64,000 nucleotides of DNA from Gorsachius magnificus (taxonomy: Eukaryota; Chordata; Aves; Pelecaniformes; Ardeidae). The DNA is taken from positions 5,951,821 through 6,015,820 of the forward strand of contig CM067081.1 of the NCBI GenBank assembly GCA_034008185.1. Reading direction: 5' to 3'. The translations under genes and the position numbers were made by a program. Shown piece after piece: positions 1 through 11,900 of the stretch (positions are counted from its first letter, which is position 1; each line of letters begins with the position of its first letter). The notes beneath the pieces were generated by a model, which was given only the letters and a program-made list of their open reading frames with translations, searched no databases and was not told the DNA's origin.

Positions 1-190
1 CAAAGTGACACTGGTCCTTCCTTCCCAAAGTGGTAAATGAGGGCACTTGGATTCTCACTTCTTGAGCTTTAATTCTGGACAAGTGACTTAACTGACCCAG
101 CCACAAACCCCAATTGTGTCTCATTTGTTTCTCCTCTTAAAGGCCTGGCTGTCTTTTGCCCTCTTCATATGAGAATGCTTTCCTCCTCTG

Positions 191-575
191 CTATGAGGAA
201 AGGCCGAGAGAATTGGGATTGTTCAGCCTGGAGAAGTCTCCGTGGAGAACTTATTGCAACCTTTCAATATATAAAGGGGGCCTATAAGAAAGATGGAGAG
301 AGACTTTTTTACCAAGGTCTGTAATGGCAGGACAAGGGGCAATGGTTTTAAACTGAAAGAAGGTAGGTTTAGATTGAACATAAGGAAGAATGTTATTATT
401 ATGAGGTTGGTGAAACACTGGAACAGGTTGCTCAGGGAAGTTGTGGATGCCCTCTCCCTGGAAGTGTTTGAAGGGGTTTTGAGCAACATGATCTAGCAAA
501 AGTAGTGAAATATAGGATTGGACTAGATGATCCTTAAAGGTCCCTTCCAACCCAAACCGTTCTATGATTCTATAC
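191..575 (+). mobile_element. CR1 LINE, 5'-truncated, 3' end
   Basis: This is the 3' end of a CR1 non-LTR retrotransposon in plus orientation. The reading frame at 293-496 encodes the typical C-terminal tail of CR1 ORF2 (a GNGFKLKEGRFRLNIRKN-like segment, then a WNRLLREVVDALSLEVFEG-like segment). It is followed by the short 3' UTR with the GATGATCCTTAAAGGTCCCTTCC block and a terminal TTCTATGATTCTAT at 561-574. The 5' boundary near 191 is where recognisable ORF2 sequence (ATGAGGAAAGG) begins. Only the last part of ORF2 is present, so the copy is dead on arrival, as is usual for CR1. Confidence 0.9.
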
Positions 576-3500
576 TCCCTGGTATGTGTGGCTTAGTATT
601 AGGTGATGTTGTACTTCATCATTGTAGCAAAACAAAGAGGGAAACAAACTCCTTGGAAGCAGACAGTATAATTCAGTTCAAAAAACAATTAGACAATTTC
701 ATGGACAACAGGGAATGGGGTGCACATCCATAAGCTCTCAACTATGATGGTGGGGATTGGAAGAAGCCAGTGGCCAGGCTAGTATGCTCTCCCTGTCTGA
801 TGTCTTGTACCATCTCCTGGGAGGGCAGTGACCTAGATGCACCATTGTGCAGACTATGGGTGCTTTATATATGTCATAAGGAGAAACTTTCACCATAAAA
901 TTACAAGGTTTTTGGGTCTCTGTTATGGTATATGTATATGCACATCAGCCAGAATTCAGCACTGGTCCAAATTCAGACCCTTAATTTCTAGACAACGAAA
1001 ATAGTGGATGTGGTCTCCAGCTAACTGACAAAATCTGACCCCTCAGTTGCATCTAATATTCCCTGCAACCTTCTTCCTCCCCTGAGGAAGGTATGAAATT
1101 TAGCTGGAACTGACTGACAGTTTCTAAAGTTGCTGGACAGAAGTGGGAAAAATTCAAAGGGCTTTCTCATGACCTTTTTTGCTCATGAAAAGAGGATAAC
1201 CGCCAAACACATTCCCCCTCATCAAGAAACTACCCAGCAATCAGGAATATCTGGAAGGAGATGAAACTCAGCACATAGCAAAATGGTGTGTGTGTGGGGG
1301 GGAACCACAACAGCAAATATTAGAAAATGATAAAATGACATATCATGAAGGAATAACAGCTTGATTTTTGATTTGTCAAAGCACTCTCAAAGCCACAAAG
1401 GAACTGTGTATGCCAAGCTAATAAATACAGAAAAGAGACTTATACTTTATTATATCTTCCTGAAAATTTTGTATATATGGGAGGAGGGGTTCTTTTATGT
1501 CTGTTTTCAGGCACATTTAAGTGTTTAGTATCAACTCTATTTGTTTCTTTTTGCTCATGTGCTCATTAGCACTTTAGGACTCTGAGAAGCAAGCCTTACA
1601 TATTGATTCTGTGATTAGTTCCTAATAAATAATTATGCAGAAGCAACAGAATATGAATACAAGCTACCAAGTCAGTTAGAGTTCAGCAAAATTCTAAAAG
1701 AGGGTAAAGTTACATCCAGGAAAGTTTACCTGTATTTTAAAAAGCACAGATATTTTCCTAAGTAAAAATGACCAAAGTCTATCAAACCTTTCAGACTTAC
1801 TGTGCAAAAAGTCAGAGATGTCAATCACAAACTCCAGAAGACAATACTTTTTTGTTCCAGCAAGACTTTCTACCCAGAAGCCAAACTTCTTGTTTCCTTT
1901 TTTCTTTCACCTGTTACTTCTAAGCATGCAGCAATTCTGATTTCAATGGGAAAGTTTTCAACATAGTCGCAAAGCTTCAAGAGTGGAGATCCTCCACAAG
2001 GAAAGGCAAGGCATGAGTGTTTGGTGGCCACAACCCAGGCAGTGGTGACAACCTGACCACCAAGGATGCAGTCCCAGCATACCTGAGCAAAATGATCCAA
2101 GCCTGGTTCTGCATATCTGTCAAGTGACAGGTTCTGCCAACAGCCCAACCATCATTACATAATTGGGAGGGGGCAAGTCATGCCTAAAATCAAGTCAACA
2201 AGTCAGGACTAGCAAGGGCCAGAGCTGGAGACAGGTACATCTATAACATAGCTCAGGTCCCAGGGCTGAGTTTAAATGATTCTCCTGAACCATGGGCAGA
2301 GGGTGGGGTCCCAGCTGAGCCTGGTCAGGTCAATGAAGGTCCGTGAATGCACTCAGGGCCCTTGAAAACACAACACTGAGCTCAGATGCAACAGGCTCAA
2401 ATCACTATACACAGGAGGCAACTTGATCTGTGGTATACCAGGTGGATAACCTTAACCAGAAATCTATCTCACTCTGTATAGATGCATTTTCTATCATTAT
2501 TCATTATCATTCCACAAAATCTTGTATGTTGGCTTCTTAGATTTGAACTACCCACATACTTATGGGCAGGAATAGTTAGCACAACTTCACTCTCAACATC
2601 TGTAGATAAACACATGTAATGTAGCATTTTGGCATAAGGATTCCAATAAACAAGGGCAATGTTATTTCATTCTGTTTTCTCAATCTAATTGCACAAAACC
2701 TCAGATATTTATTTTAAAATGCAGAACCACAGCAACTTACAGAACATTTAATAAAAAGAAAATATATTTGGTTATTTATCACCCTACTGAAGACACTGGC
2801 ATTACATTTGCATACCATTTTTTTAAAATTTATTATGCCTTTGCCTCTTTTTAGGTTTTGAACTGTTTTTAAGAAGAGAAAAAATATATACTGTTTTCAT
2901 TTAAGCTACTCCAATCTCCTGCTCTTTCATTACAGATATGTTTCCTGTTTTGTTCATATCCAGGAAAGCTGTGATTGATTGGAGGATGCTATCTTTATTT
3001 TCAGCCCTTAGGATAATTAACCCTGAAACACACAATCAAGGCATTCCCATTAGTATGTTATACCATAGGTCTGTATTTCTGAAAATGCTGTACACATTAC
3101 CCTACAGACATCCTTGACATTTCATTAACAGTGGGCAGAAATGTATACAGTGTGAGAAAGAGATTGCCATAGATTTTTTTACCAAAAGATCTCATTCTTT
3201 AAATTTCAATCCAGCCCATTTTGAGAATCATCATTTGGTCTGTTTTACCTTGTCTACCTGAACAGCAGCAGATAGCTGCAGGTTTGATACCTGCCTCTGA
3301 GGGCAGGGTTTTGATCCAGCCTGGTCTGGAAGTCACATGTGACTGAAGCAGAGTCCTATGCCTATGATGCCCTTAAAAGAAAAAGGCACATAGGTGCACT
3401 TGCATGCATATGCAGCTCCCAGCTCTCATCTGGCTTACATCTGGCCATAAGCCATATCTCTGTGGTACGTATTGCCCGGTAATCAGAGTCTGTTCTGGGA

Positions 3501-6500
3501 TCCAGGAGTCTAACAGACTGGTCAATGGTGAACACCATAACTCCTAAGATTCAGGAGACTGAGATTTGGCTATTACCCTGCACTGTGTACTACGGCACCG
3601 ATGACATTAGGGAAGTAATAAAAGAGTTCATAGCCTCTAGTAGAAATATTTATTTTTTACAGAAAGCAGCTGGTGATATTACACTCTGAAGAACAGCTAA
3701 ACCACTGTGAAAAGGAGGAAGTTTGGGTGTTTGGGCATTTTTTTTTAGGGTTTTTTTTTTTTTTTTTTTTTTACTTTCGACCTACACTGTGATGACAGCA
3801 GGAGTAATCATCGTATTAGTAAGTTATTGCTTTGGAAAGCTCAGTGTATACATCTGCAATTCTGAACAGCTTGCAGTGGTCTAACTATGAAATTCACAGA
3901 GATCCTTTCAGGTTTGGGGAAGGTTAAAATGAAAAAAAAAAAGTATAATAATGAGAAGCCTGCTTTTTCTGTCACTTCTGTGTGTTTCAGGCTTGTTCCA
4001 TGCACATTGGAAGTGGACTGTCTATCCTTAAAACTTAAGCTATTTATTAATATTAATCATTATTACTAGACTATCTGTGGCATGAGGAACCCTGTTGTTA
4101 ATGTTCTTATCTCTTATTTTTATCAAACTTCCCAGAGAAAGATAGCATTAGAAACCAGTCATACACCATTAGCTTCTTGGTATAGTGATTTCTCCTAGGA
4201 AAATACTCTTATTATATTAATGGGAATTAACACATTAGAATACACCATAGGTGAAACACGTGTCTATACTGCGGAAGGACTCTGGTGGGTGTAAGAATTC
4301 CCCTTTTGCATGTTTAAAGTTTGCATAATGAGTTGGCTTGGTGGGAGCCTGAAGTGAAGAAGAGAAGCAGCAGTGTGGCTGGACAGGGAGCATGAAGGGA
4401 GATCAGGCAGATACAGACAACCTGTAACCAAACAGAGCTCCACCCCTCTTTTTGCTTTTGAAATACATTTTATAAAGCTTGGTAGACTAAAATACTTTAT
4501 CTATAATCATCCTACAACACCAATCTGCTCTTTTTACCTTTACCTTTTTCCAAAATTTTTTCAGATACATTTTATTTTTGGATACACATGGACAATGAAA
4601 GGACACTCTTCTCAATTAAATTATTTTTTAAACAAATAATTTAATATATTTTTATAAAGATAACTTATATTTCAATTTATTCAGTGCTTCTCTAAAAGCT
4701 GGAGTTAGCACATTCTTTACGGCCATGAGGAATGAAGGCTTCCCTTGAAGTTCATGTTCTAAAGGGCAGAAGGAGAAGAAAAAAAAAAAAGAAAAAAAAA
4801 AGGGAAGTGTGTGCAAAAACCATAATATATAATTCCTGTTCCAACCACCTTGACAGCGCTGAGGATCAAAAGGGGCTTTCATGAAACATAAATGTGAATA
4901 GGGCAAGGGGCTGTGTCTGACCTCATGAAAGCTCATGTGCAATGCTTAAGGGCCATTAATAAAGGCCTTAGGAGTTACTGGATTTTGGGATGAAATGTTG
5001 GGGAAAAAAGGAAGTTTAAAGAAGTAAGATAGTAAGGCAATCAATGTTTTAACGGGAACGATGAAAGACACTATGGTAGTAGCAACTTCTGATGTGAGAC
5101 CAAAGCAGATTGGACTGGCAAAATAACAGGACAACTTGCAGGTGTCCTTACAGACCTAAAGCTATTCTGTTCATCAGTTCTATAGATAAATAATAAACGT
5201 ACTTACTTATGCCTCTTCAAAGGCAGCCAGCACATTAAAGAAACTCTAGTTCGAATTTGTCATTTTCTGTCCATTTTCAGTATGATGGAAACTGATAAGA
5301 GAGCCAAGTTACTAAAATATGGAAATCACAGAATTAACATTTACCCCAACTCTTTTTCTGAGGCTGTCAAGAAAAGAACTTGTGCTGATCACAGAATGTT
5401 AGTTAGCTTAAGAGCTGTCCTCTGAGCGGCAGTGCTTGGATGGACCAGCTCAGGTCTCTGCTATGTTCTCCTCTGTGCAGTGAGAGACATTCCTGTGTTG
5501 CTGCTCTGCAGACCTCCTCCTCAAATGCACAGTCATGGAACCCCTTCCCCCCTGCCCTAAAAAAAAAATCCAGAGTAACACTGCTTTGTTATTTTGGTAG
5601 ATTATTGCAGATCAGAGACAACAGAGGATGGGAGTGGAGATGGTTAATATTTTTTTTTTTCAAAATATGAATTGAACTTATGAATTGAAATATAAGAAAA
5701 TGCTTCAGGCATGGATCTCTTCTGATTGCATCCTAATCAGTTTATCTAACCCATTGCATACATCAAAAAGCATCATATGTGCCAGGAGTGCTCTGCTGTG
5801 CTGTCAGAAGCCTCTGCCCTGCCTGTGAGGATGCTGAACTGTCTGGTAGATCTTAGCAGAGCTATCTCTACAAAAAATATCCCTTCTACTTGGTAAAACC
5901 TTTAATGGAAATCAGTCCTCTTATTTCTACATCTCACTTGTTTTATTTGCTCATAGACTTAGACCTCTGTAAAGCAGAATGCTGAAAATCCATCAATTAC
6001 ACAAAAGGTTTGTGTGGCCAGGCCCAAGGGTGTGACTTGGCATGTTAATGCTTTACATGCATTTAATAAAAATTCTGCAGTCGCTATGGTCTTTTCTCAA
6101 GGCAAAACATTTTAGAATAAAACAATTAAACTTGAAATTGGTGGCAATGGAAACACATGAGACTGGTTCATTTATAACTTGGCTACAAGTAATTGGTGTA
6201 TTGTTCTTCTCTATTGTTTTTTTCTTATTTACCTCTTAAACCAGAATGTCATATCATTAAATCTGCTCCATTGGTATCTGCCATCTTAACAGCATTTTAG
6301 CCTGTATTTTTATTAAGTAAATGTGAAGCTTTTTAATTTTCTATTCTTCGCTGCCTTTACTACTCTCACAGGGCCATCCTTTTCCATCCTTTTCCAAGTA
6401 GAGTAGTAATTTACCCTGCAAATGCTTTTTTATTTTCTTTTTTAAAATTAAAGATTTCAGCAGTACAAACTATTGCTTTATAGGAGAAAGGATAGACGAG

Positions 6501-7967
6501 TTTGACCTAGGTGCATGAAAATCAGTCCTTCTTTTGCAATAAGGGCAATTTGCATTTTTCAGAGGGTTGGTTTTTGTGGGGTTTTGCTTTTTTTTTTTGT
6601 CAGAGAACTATTTAAAAAATCAAGTTAGAAGTTGCTGAAAACTTTTCAGAAGAACAGTTTTCAGTTAAAAAGATGGCACAGCTTTGCCTGAATCAAAACA
6701 TTTTGTTTCAACATTTATCTTCAATGACACACCATGTTTTGAGCGTCATTGTTTACAGCCTGTACTGACACAGTAAGACAGTTTAGTTTAACTTCATCTT
6801 TTCAATACCTTTTGTTCTGACTTTTATAATATGAAATTTTTAATTGCAATGGTATATACAGTTGTTTCATTGACCACTCTGTTTTGCCTTACCCAAGTCC
6901 TGCACCTAGAAAAAGAAACAGCAAAGCTGAGAAGAAAGAGTCACCCTCACTGCTAATAAAGCAAAACTTTTCAATTATGAGAAATGTTGAAAGACAGAGA
7001 GCAGAGTAAGCTGAGACTGTCAGGGTCACATTCCCTGCCAAGGCTCAAAGCTATGATCAGAAGGTCATCTGTGGTGTGAAGAAATTTTGTAGAAAAAGGA
7101 TGATTTTTAAAGGTCTATGAAAGAAACCCTGACCGGGGTGATTGCTGTGACAGACCAGTAAAATTTTCTTGCTGATGAATGAATTAATAGCGACATACAA
7201 CATTAAAAAGATTTCAGCATGATCTTACATGACGAGTTCAGACGATGACTAGCTTTCTGCAACCCAGTCAAATCAATTACTACAGCCCACTTCAGAGGTC
7301 AGCTCGTTGCTCTCACCAGGGTCCAGCTCTACATTGCAATGCTACACACAGGGGAACTGAGTGACCTGTGACCAGCATGAATATTGTCTAAACAATGCTA
7401 TGAACAAAGACATCAGCATGGTACCAGGCAACACAACAACAGGGCTGGAGAGCAGACATTAATGGGGAGGCACCAGAAATGGATGGGCGGAATGGCTCTT
7501 CATCTTCTCTAGATCCCACATTTTATGTGTGCAGCATACAGTTATCAACCACAAGATTTAAATATTATTTTGTCCTCACAAACTAATACTTTAGCATTCC
7601 AACTTCCACACATTTTTAATCAGGTTTCCTTTGAATTATTAAAGGTAGAAAACAGATAGATAGAAATCTCGCAATGCTATAGGCATCCTCCCATACATGT
7701 TCCAACGTAGAAATGGGCTGAGCTTACTTGGCGTGCTTGTTGGCAGGGCTACCTGGTATCTTCCTAGCCAGATCTTTGATCCTTTCAAAGGAAAAGAGAT
7801 GCTTGAGTTTTAACTGATGCTCATTTCTAAACTTTAGCTACTAAAGCAACCTGCTTGCTAAAGTACTGCAAATGCTCAATAATATTGAAGTAATCTGGAA
7901 TTTCAGAAGCTGTTCCTGATTCATGCTGTATGAAAACTGTCAGTCATACATGGCCATTGTAACCAGG
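576..7967. other. AT-rich non-coding stretch
   Basis: Apart from a possible CR1 remnant at 640-800, I see no gene or intact element here. There are simple A/T tracts, including T9-AGGG-T22 at 3738-3772, an A-rich tract near 4778-4802, and a tandem duplication of a CCATCCTTTT unit near 6374-6396. Open reading frames are short and lack domain content. The only one with a hint of protein character is a minus-strand frame at 1870-2148, discussed under findings. Confidence 0.6.
640..800 (+). repeat. possible ancient CR1-like remnant
   Basis: A stretch reading ATTCAGTTCAAAAAACAATT, then a 'gacaatttcatgga' segment, resembles the 3' part of older CR1 subfamilies, where the C-terminal ORF2 residues run into the 3' UTR. 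It lies just downstream of the clear CR1 that ends at 575. The match is short and decayed, and the boundaries are approximate. Confidence 0.3.
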
Positions 7968-8111
7968 TGTTGTGGTTTAACCCAGCAGGCAGCTGAGCAC
8001 CACACAGACATTTGCTCACTCCCCCTCTCCCCAGTGGGATGGGGGAGAGAATCAGGAAAAAATAAATCCCATGGGTTGAGATAAAGACAGTTTAATAAAA
8101 GAGCAGAGGAT

Positions 8112-8112
8112 G

Positions 8113-8145
<33 letters not shown>
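8112..8145. repeat. (AAT)n microsatellite within LTR
   Basis: About eleven units of ATA/AAT lie inside the solo LTR, at the position where the provirus LTRs carry a shorter ATT run (about 14492-14514). It is therefore an expansion of a family-intrinsic seed, not a new repeat. Confidence 0.95.
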
Positions 8146-8219
8146 TACAAAACAAGTGATGCACGATGCAATTGCTCACCACACGCTGACTGATGCCCAG
8201 CCCATCTCCAAGCAGTGAT

Positions 8220-8658
8220 CATAGAATCATAGAATCATAGAATCACCTCGGTTGGAAAAGACCTTTAAGATCATTGAGTCCAACCGTTAACCTAGCACTG
8301 CCATCCCACCACTAAACCATGTCCCTAAGCACCTCATCTATCCTTCTTTTAAAGACCTCCAGGGATGAGGACTCCACCACCTCCCTGGGCAGCCCATTCC
8401 AGAGCCTGACAACCCTCTCGGTGAAGAAGTTTTTCCTAATGTCTAGCCTAAACCTGCCCTGGTGCAGCTTCAAACCATTCCCCCTCATCCTATCATCTGT
8501 TACCAGGGAGAAGAGGCCAACCCCCACCTCACTACCCCCTCCTCTCAGGCAGTTGTAGAGGGCGATCAGGGCTCCCCTCAGCCTCCTCTTCTCCAGACTA
8601 AACAACCCCAGTTCCCTCAGCCGCTCCTCATATGACTTGTGTTCCAGACCCCTCACCA
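8220..8658 (-). mobile_element. CR1 LINE, 5'-truncated, inside solo LTR
   Basis: On the plus strand this opens with three ATAGAATC units (the CR1 3' end in reverse) and runs through the 3' UTR into the ORF2 C-terminus. The minus-strand frame 8312-8656 (114 aa) carries the standard tail: [20 protein letters not shown] at its start, [20 protein letters not shown] in the middle, and a [24 protein letters not shown] end. It is truncated at the codons around RGLEH. It sits in the solo LTR, with AGCAGTGATC (8211-8220) on one side and its inverse complement GATCACTGCT (8659-8668) on the other. Confidence 0.93.
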
Positions 8659-8906
8659 GATCACTGCTCCTATGGAATAGCTTTTTGGCCAGTTGGGGTC
8701 AGCTGTCCTGGCTGTGCCCCCTCCCAGCTTCTTGTGCCCCTGGTAGAGCAGGGGAAGCTGAAAAATCCTTGACTGGTCTAAGTCCTACTTAGGAACAACT
8801 AAACCATCAGTGTGTTATCAACATTCTTCTCATACTGAATCAAAAATGCAGCACTATGTCAGCTACTAGGAAGAAAATTAACTCTATCCCAGACAAAACC
8901 AGGACA

Positions 8907-11900
8907 GATTTTACTTTGTAAAGTAACGTATAACTCCTCTAAAGTAATTTCAAAGTACACACAATATATTTACTCGATAACAAAGCTATCCATAGGTTAC
9001 TAGGAAATACATTCTGGGATTATCTGTAAACCTGCATTAATTTTTTCCCTTCTCTTAATTACATTCTCTTCCATTTACCATAACACTAGAAAAGGAATTT
9101 AAACTAGAAGGAACTTCTGTGGGTCACTCTGTTTATCTCTAAGCTTAGTGTATTTATTGTTTTCCTTCCTTACTTAAACTGAGATGAACCTGAAGGACAA
9201 ACTATAGCCTCACATTCCTGATTTCAGCAGATTACACACCTATGAGAGAAAGAACAAATGTTTTAAAAAAATGAAACAGCAGAAAAAAAGCCTGTGATGA
9301 GGTGGTTAGCAGGGACACACTAGTAATCCACATTTCACAGTAGCACTAAAACCAAGTATTTGGTACCATCTTGCCTTTGTGTCATGCTCAGCATCAAGTG
9401 TTATCTACTTGCTTCTTGCTTGATCAGGCAGCTCACTTGTTCATTAATGTGGCTACATTTTATATGGTCTACATTTTTCACTTGTTCTCAAAATAAACAG
9501 GATGCAAAAATAACAATAAAATACTAAGCACTCGGAATTTCTTGGGTTCTATATCTTCACAACCACAAATAATCAGTATATCCCAAAGGTAGGTTGGTGA
9601 CTTAACTCATTGTATACCGCAAAAAACTTGTTGTGATCTCATAGATGTTCACAGACTGTATAAGAAACTTTCTAGAAGTAGAGGTGTAACTTTTTAAACT
9701 AGTTAGTGAGCTTGGCTGCTGAATACAGATTTGCGTAATGTTCCTAATTAAAAAAAAAAAACAAAATACAATAAATTTCTCTCAAGCGTCCATCTCTCAA
9801 AGCTAATGAAACTAAATGAATGCAGCAAAAACTTTGGAGATGCCTCAGGATACCTTAGGGCCTTATACACATTTCATCATAATACAGTGATTAGAGAGAG
9901 CATGTTAAAACATTATAAACTTGCAGTTGCTTTTTTTTTTAATTTCCTTTTTTTTTAATGCTGTGGATCATTTTAATCTTCTGAATGTAAAAATAAACAG
10001 CCCAGTTATAATCTAAATGAAAAAATCTGTGGAAGGTATTTGGGTAGGCACTTCATTTGGTCAAGATTTTCTTTACAGAAAATTCCTAAAGTAAGTCTTT
10101 CATTTTCTCACATTTTTCTGTGATAAATGATTATTTGAAAACAAATCTGGAACTGTTTTTCCACTGTTACCTAGTAGCAGAAGGTCTTATTAACATTTTG
10201 TGAATTTGCTCTGCCTGGAACCACTATACCCTGCTCCAACATTACAATATCACCTTCTTCCTAGAACTCAAAAAACCTTTTAGTTTGGTGAGGATAAACA
10301 GATATTGTCAATAAATCATTCATTAAATAAAATGTTGGGCTATATCAGAAACAATTTAAAATTTCAGACTGAATTTGATATACAAATCATTACAGCATTG
10401 GGGAAAAAAAATAATACCAATGAACTGACCAATCAAAAAACCAACCCAACCCTTCCAAAGTAAATTTACAAAATAAGTAAGGTTTATTTTTTTATCCAGT
10501 AGCCTACTGAACAAGAGACTTATTTGTGCCTACAAGAGATATATGTTCTAAACCTAAATGTCTTGAACCTACACTTGACACTACTTTTTGTGATATTCTG
10601 CATAGGACTGTTCCTATTTCTTTCCTTGAAGCTATCCAAATTTAATATGATTTGAGACATATTTAATAATATGATAACAAGTATACAAGTATGGAAGTGG
10701 GGATACCTAAGTTTCAGTACCTCTTTTTTTCTATGGAATATTAGTTTTTCTGAAAACCACGTGGTCTGTCAATTCAGGCTGAATGACTTTCTTTCCTACA
10801 ATAGTTTTCTTCAGTTCCATATGCTTCTGAATAGTTAAATATACAGGTATTAAATTTTCTAAGGATAAATGATAAATGGAAAAATACCATGTTGTTTATT
10901 TCTGTCTTTTCAATCAGAAGTCCATAATACAATCAGGTGTAAGTCTTCAAATCTAATTATCATTTTTTGGTCAAGGACCATGATTTCTTTGGGTTATTTA
11001 TAAGTCTGTAAAGCACAAAGGATGCTTTGGAAAACAGGAAACTAGGATGCACAGATATCTGGCACAGCTAGTACCGATTTTCAGACAGTATTGTCTTGAA
11101 GAAGAGTTGACAGTAATTCTGCCTCCCTTATCTGATGCTGGAAAGCTCTTGAAACCAAAAAGACCAATTTCAGATGAAACTTTTCAATTAATCTGAATGG
11201 TGAACAAAGTGTGCTATTGCCTATCTCACTGTTAAGTCAAGCCTTGGATAATTGCTGGTTTTTTGGTTCAATGACTACTCAAAGGAAAACTGCATTTATA
11301 TATCTTGGAGTTTGCAACGACGTAAATTAAGAAAAAGATGTAAACTATTCTGCTGCCTCATCATTTGAATAACTTAGGTGAGTGCAAGAAGTGGGTTTTT
11401 CTTTGGAAGGAGTAGCCAAACTGGAAAGGGTTGGAAACTTTGTAGAAGTTTGGAAGGCTACGTCCATTTTTTATACAATTTAGGAGAAAAACTGTGAAAA
11501 AGGACAGTTTCAATTGCTCTCATCACAACTTTTTATCACACCATTATAGTACTTTTGGTTCTGATTTGATGTGAAATGAAGTCAAAACTCTTGCTCCACT
11601 AAAGCAGAAATTCCAATTTTTCAAAAGCTTGGTTTAATGATGTTGCTTAAAAAAAAAAAAATTTCTAGAACAGTAATTAATTAACTTGATGCATTCTCCA
11701 TCTGTAAAATGAGGTGGATTGTAGTAATATGATGCAAGAGATGCTCACAAACAGCACAGCAAGGGAAGTCATCCAAGTACATGAATAGCTAGGTACACTG
11801 CACCCACCAAAGCATTTAATGGAAAACCTAAATCCAATCTAAGCAATTGGACTTCTTCTGAGTTCAAAAAGCTAATTAATCTTTGTATTCACAACTGGTC

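Larger units (their letters stand above)
7968..8906 (-). mobile_element. solo LTR of ERVL-like retrovirus, split by CR1
   Basis: Read on the minus strand, this begins TGTCCTGG, continues GGGATAGAGTTAATTTTCTTC-like, and ends GGGTTAAACCACAACA. It is therefore the same LTR family as the provirus at 14104-18750, though more diverged. Shared landmarks include the GCTATTCCATA block, the GGGCTGGGCATC block, the GTGGTGAGCAATTGCAT block, an ATT microsatellite and a polyadenylation signal ATTAAA (8091-8096, minus). A CR1 at 8220-8658 interrupts it. No internal retroviral sequence adjoins either end, so it is a solo LTR left by LTR-LTR recombination. The 5 bases on either side (CCAGG and GATTT) do not match, so the target duplication is lost or a boundary is slightly off. 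Confidence 0.88.
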
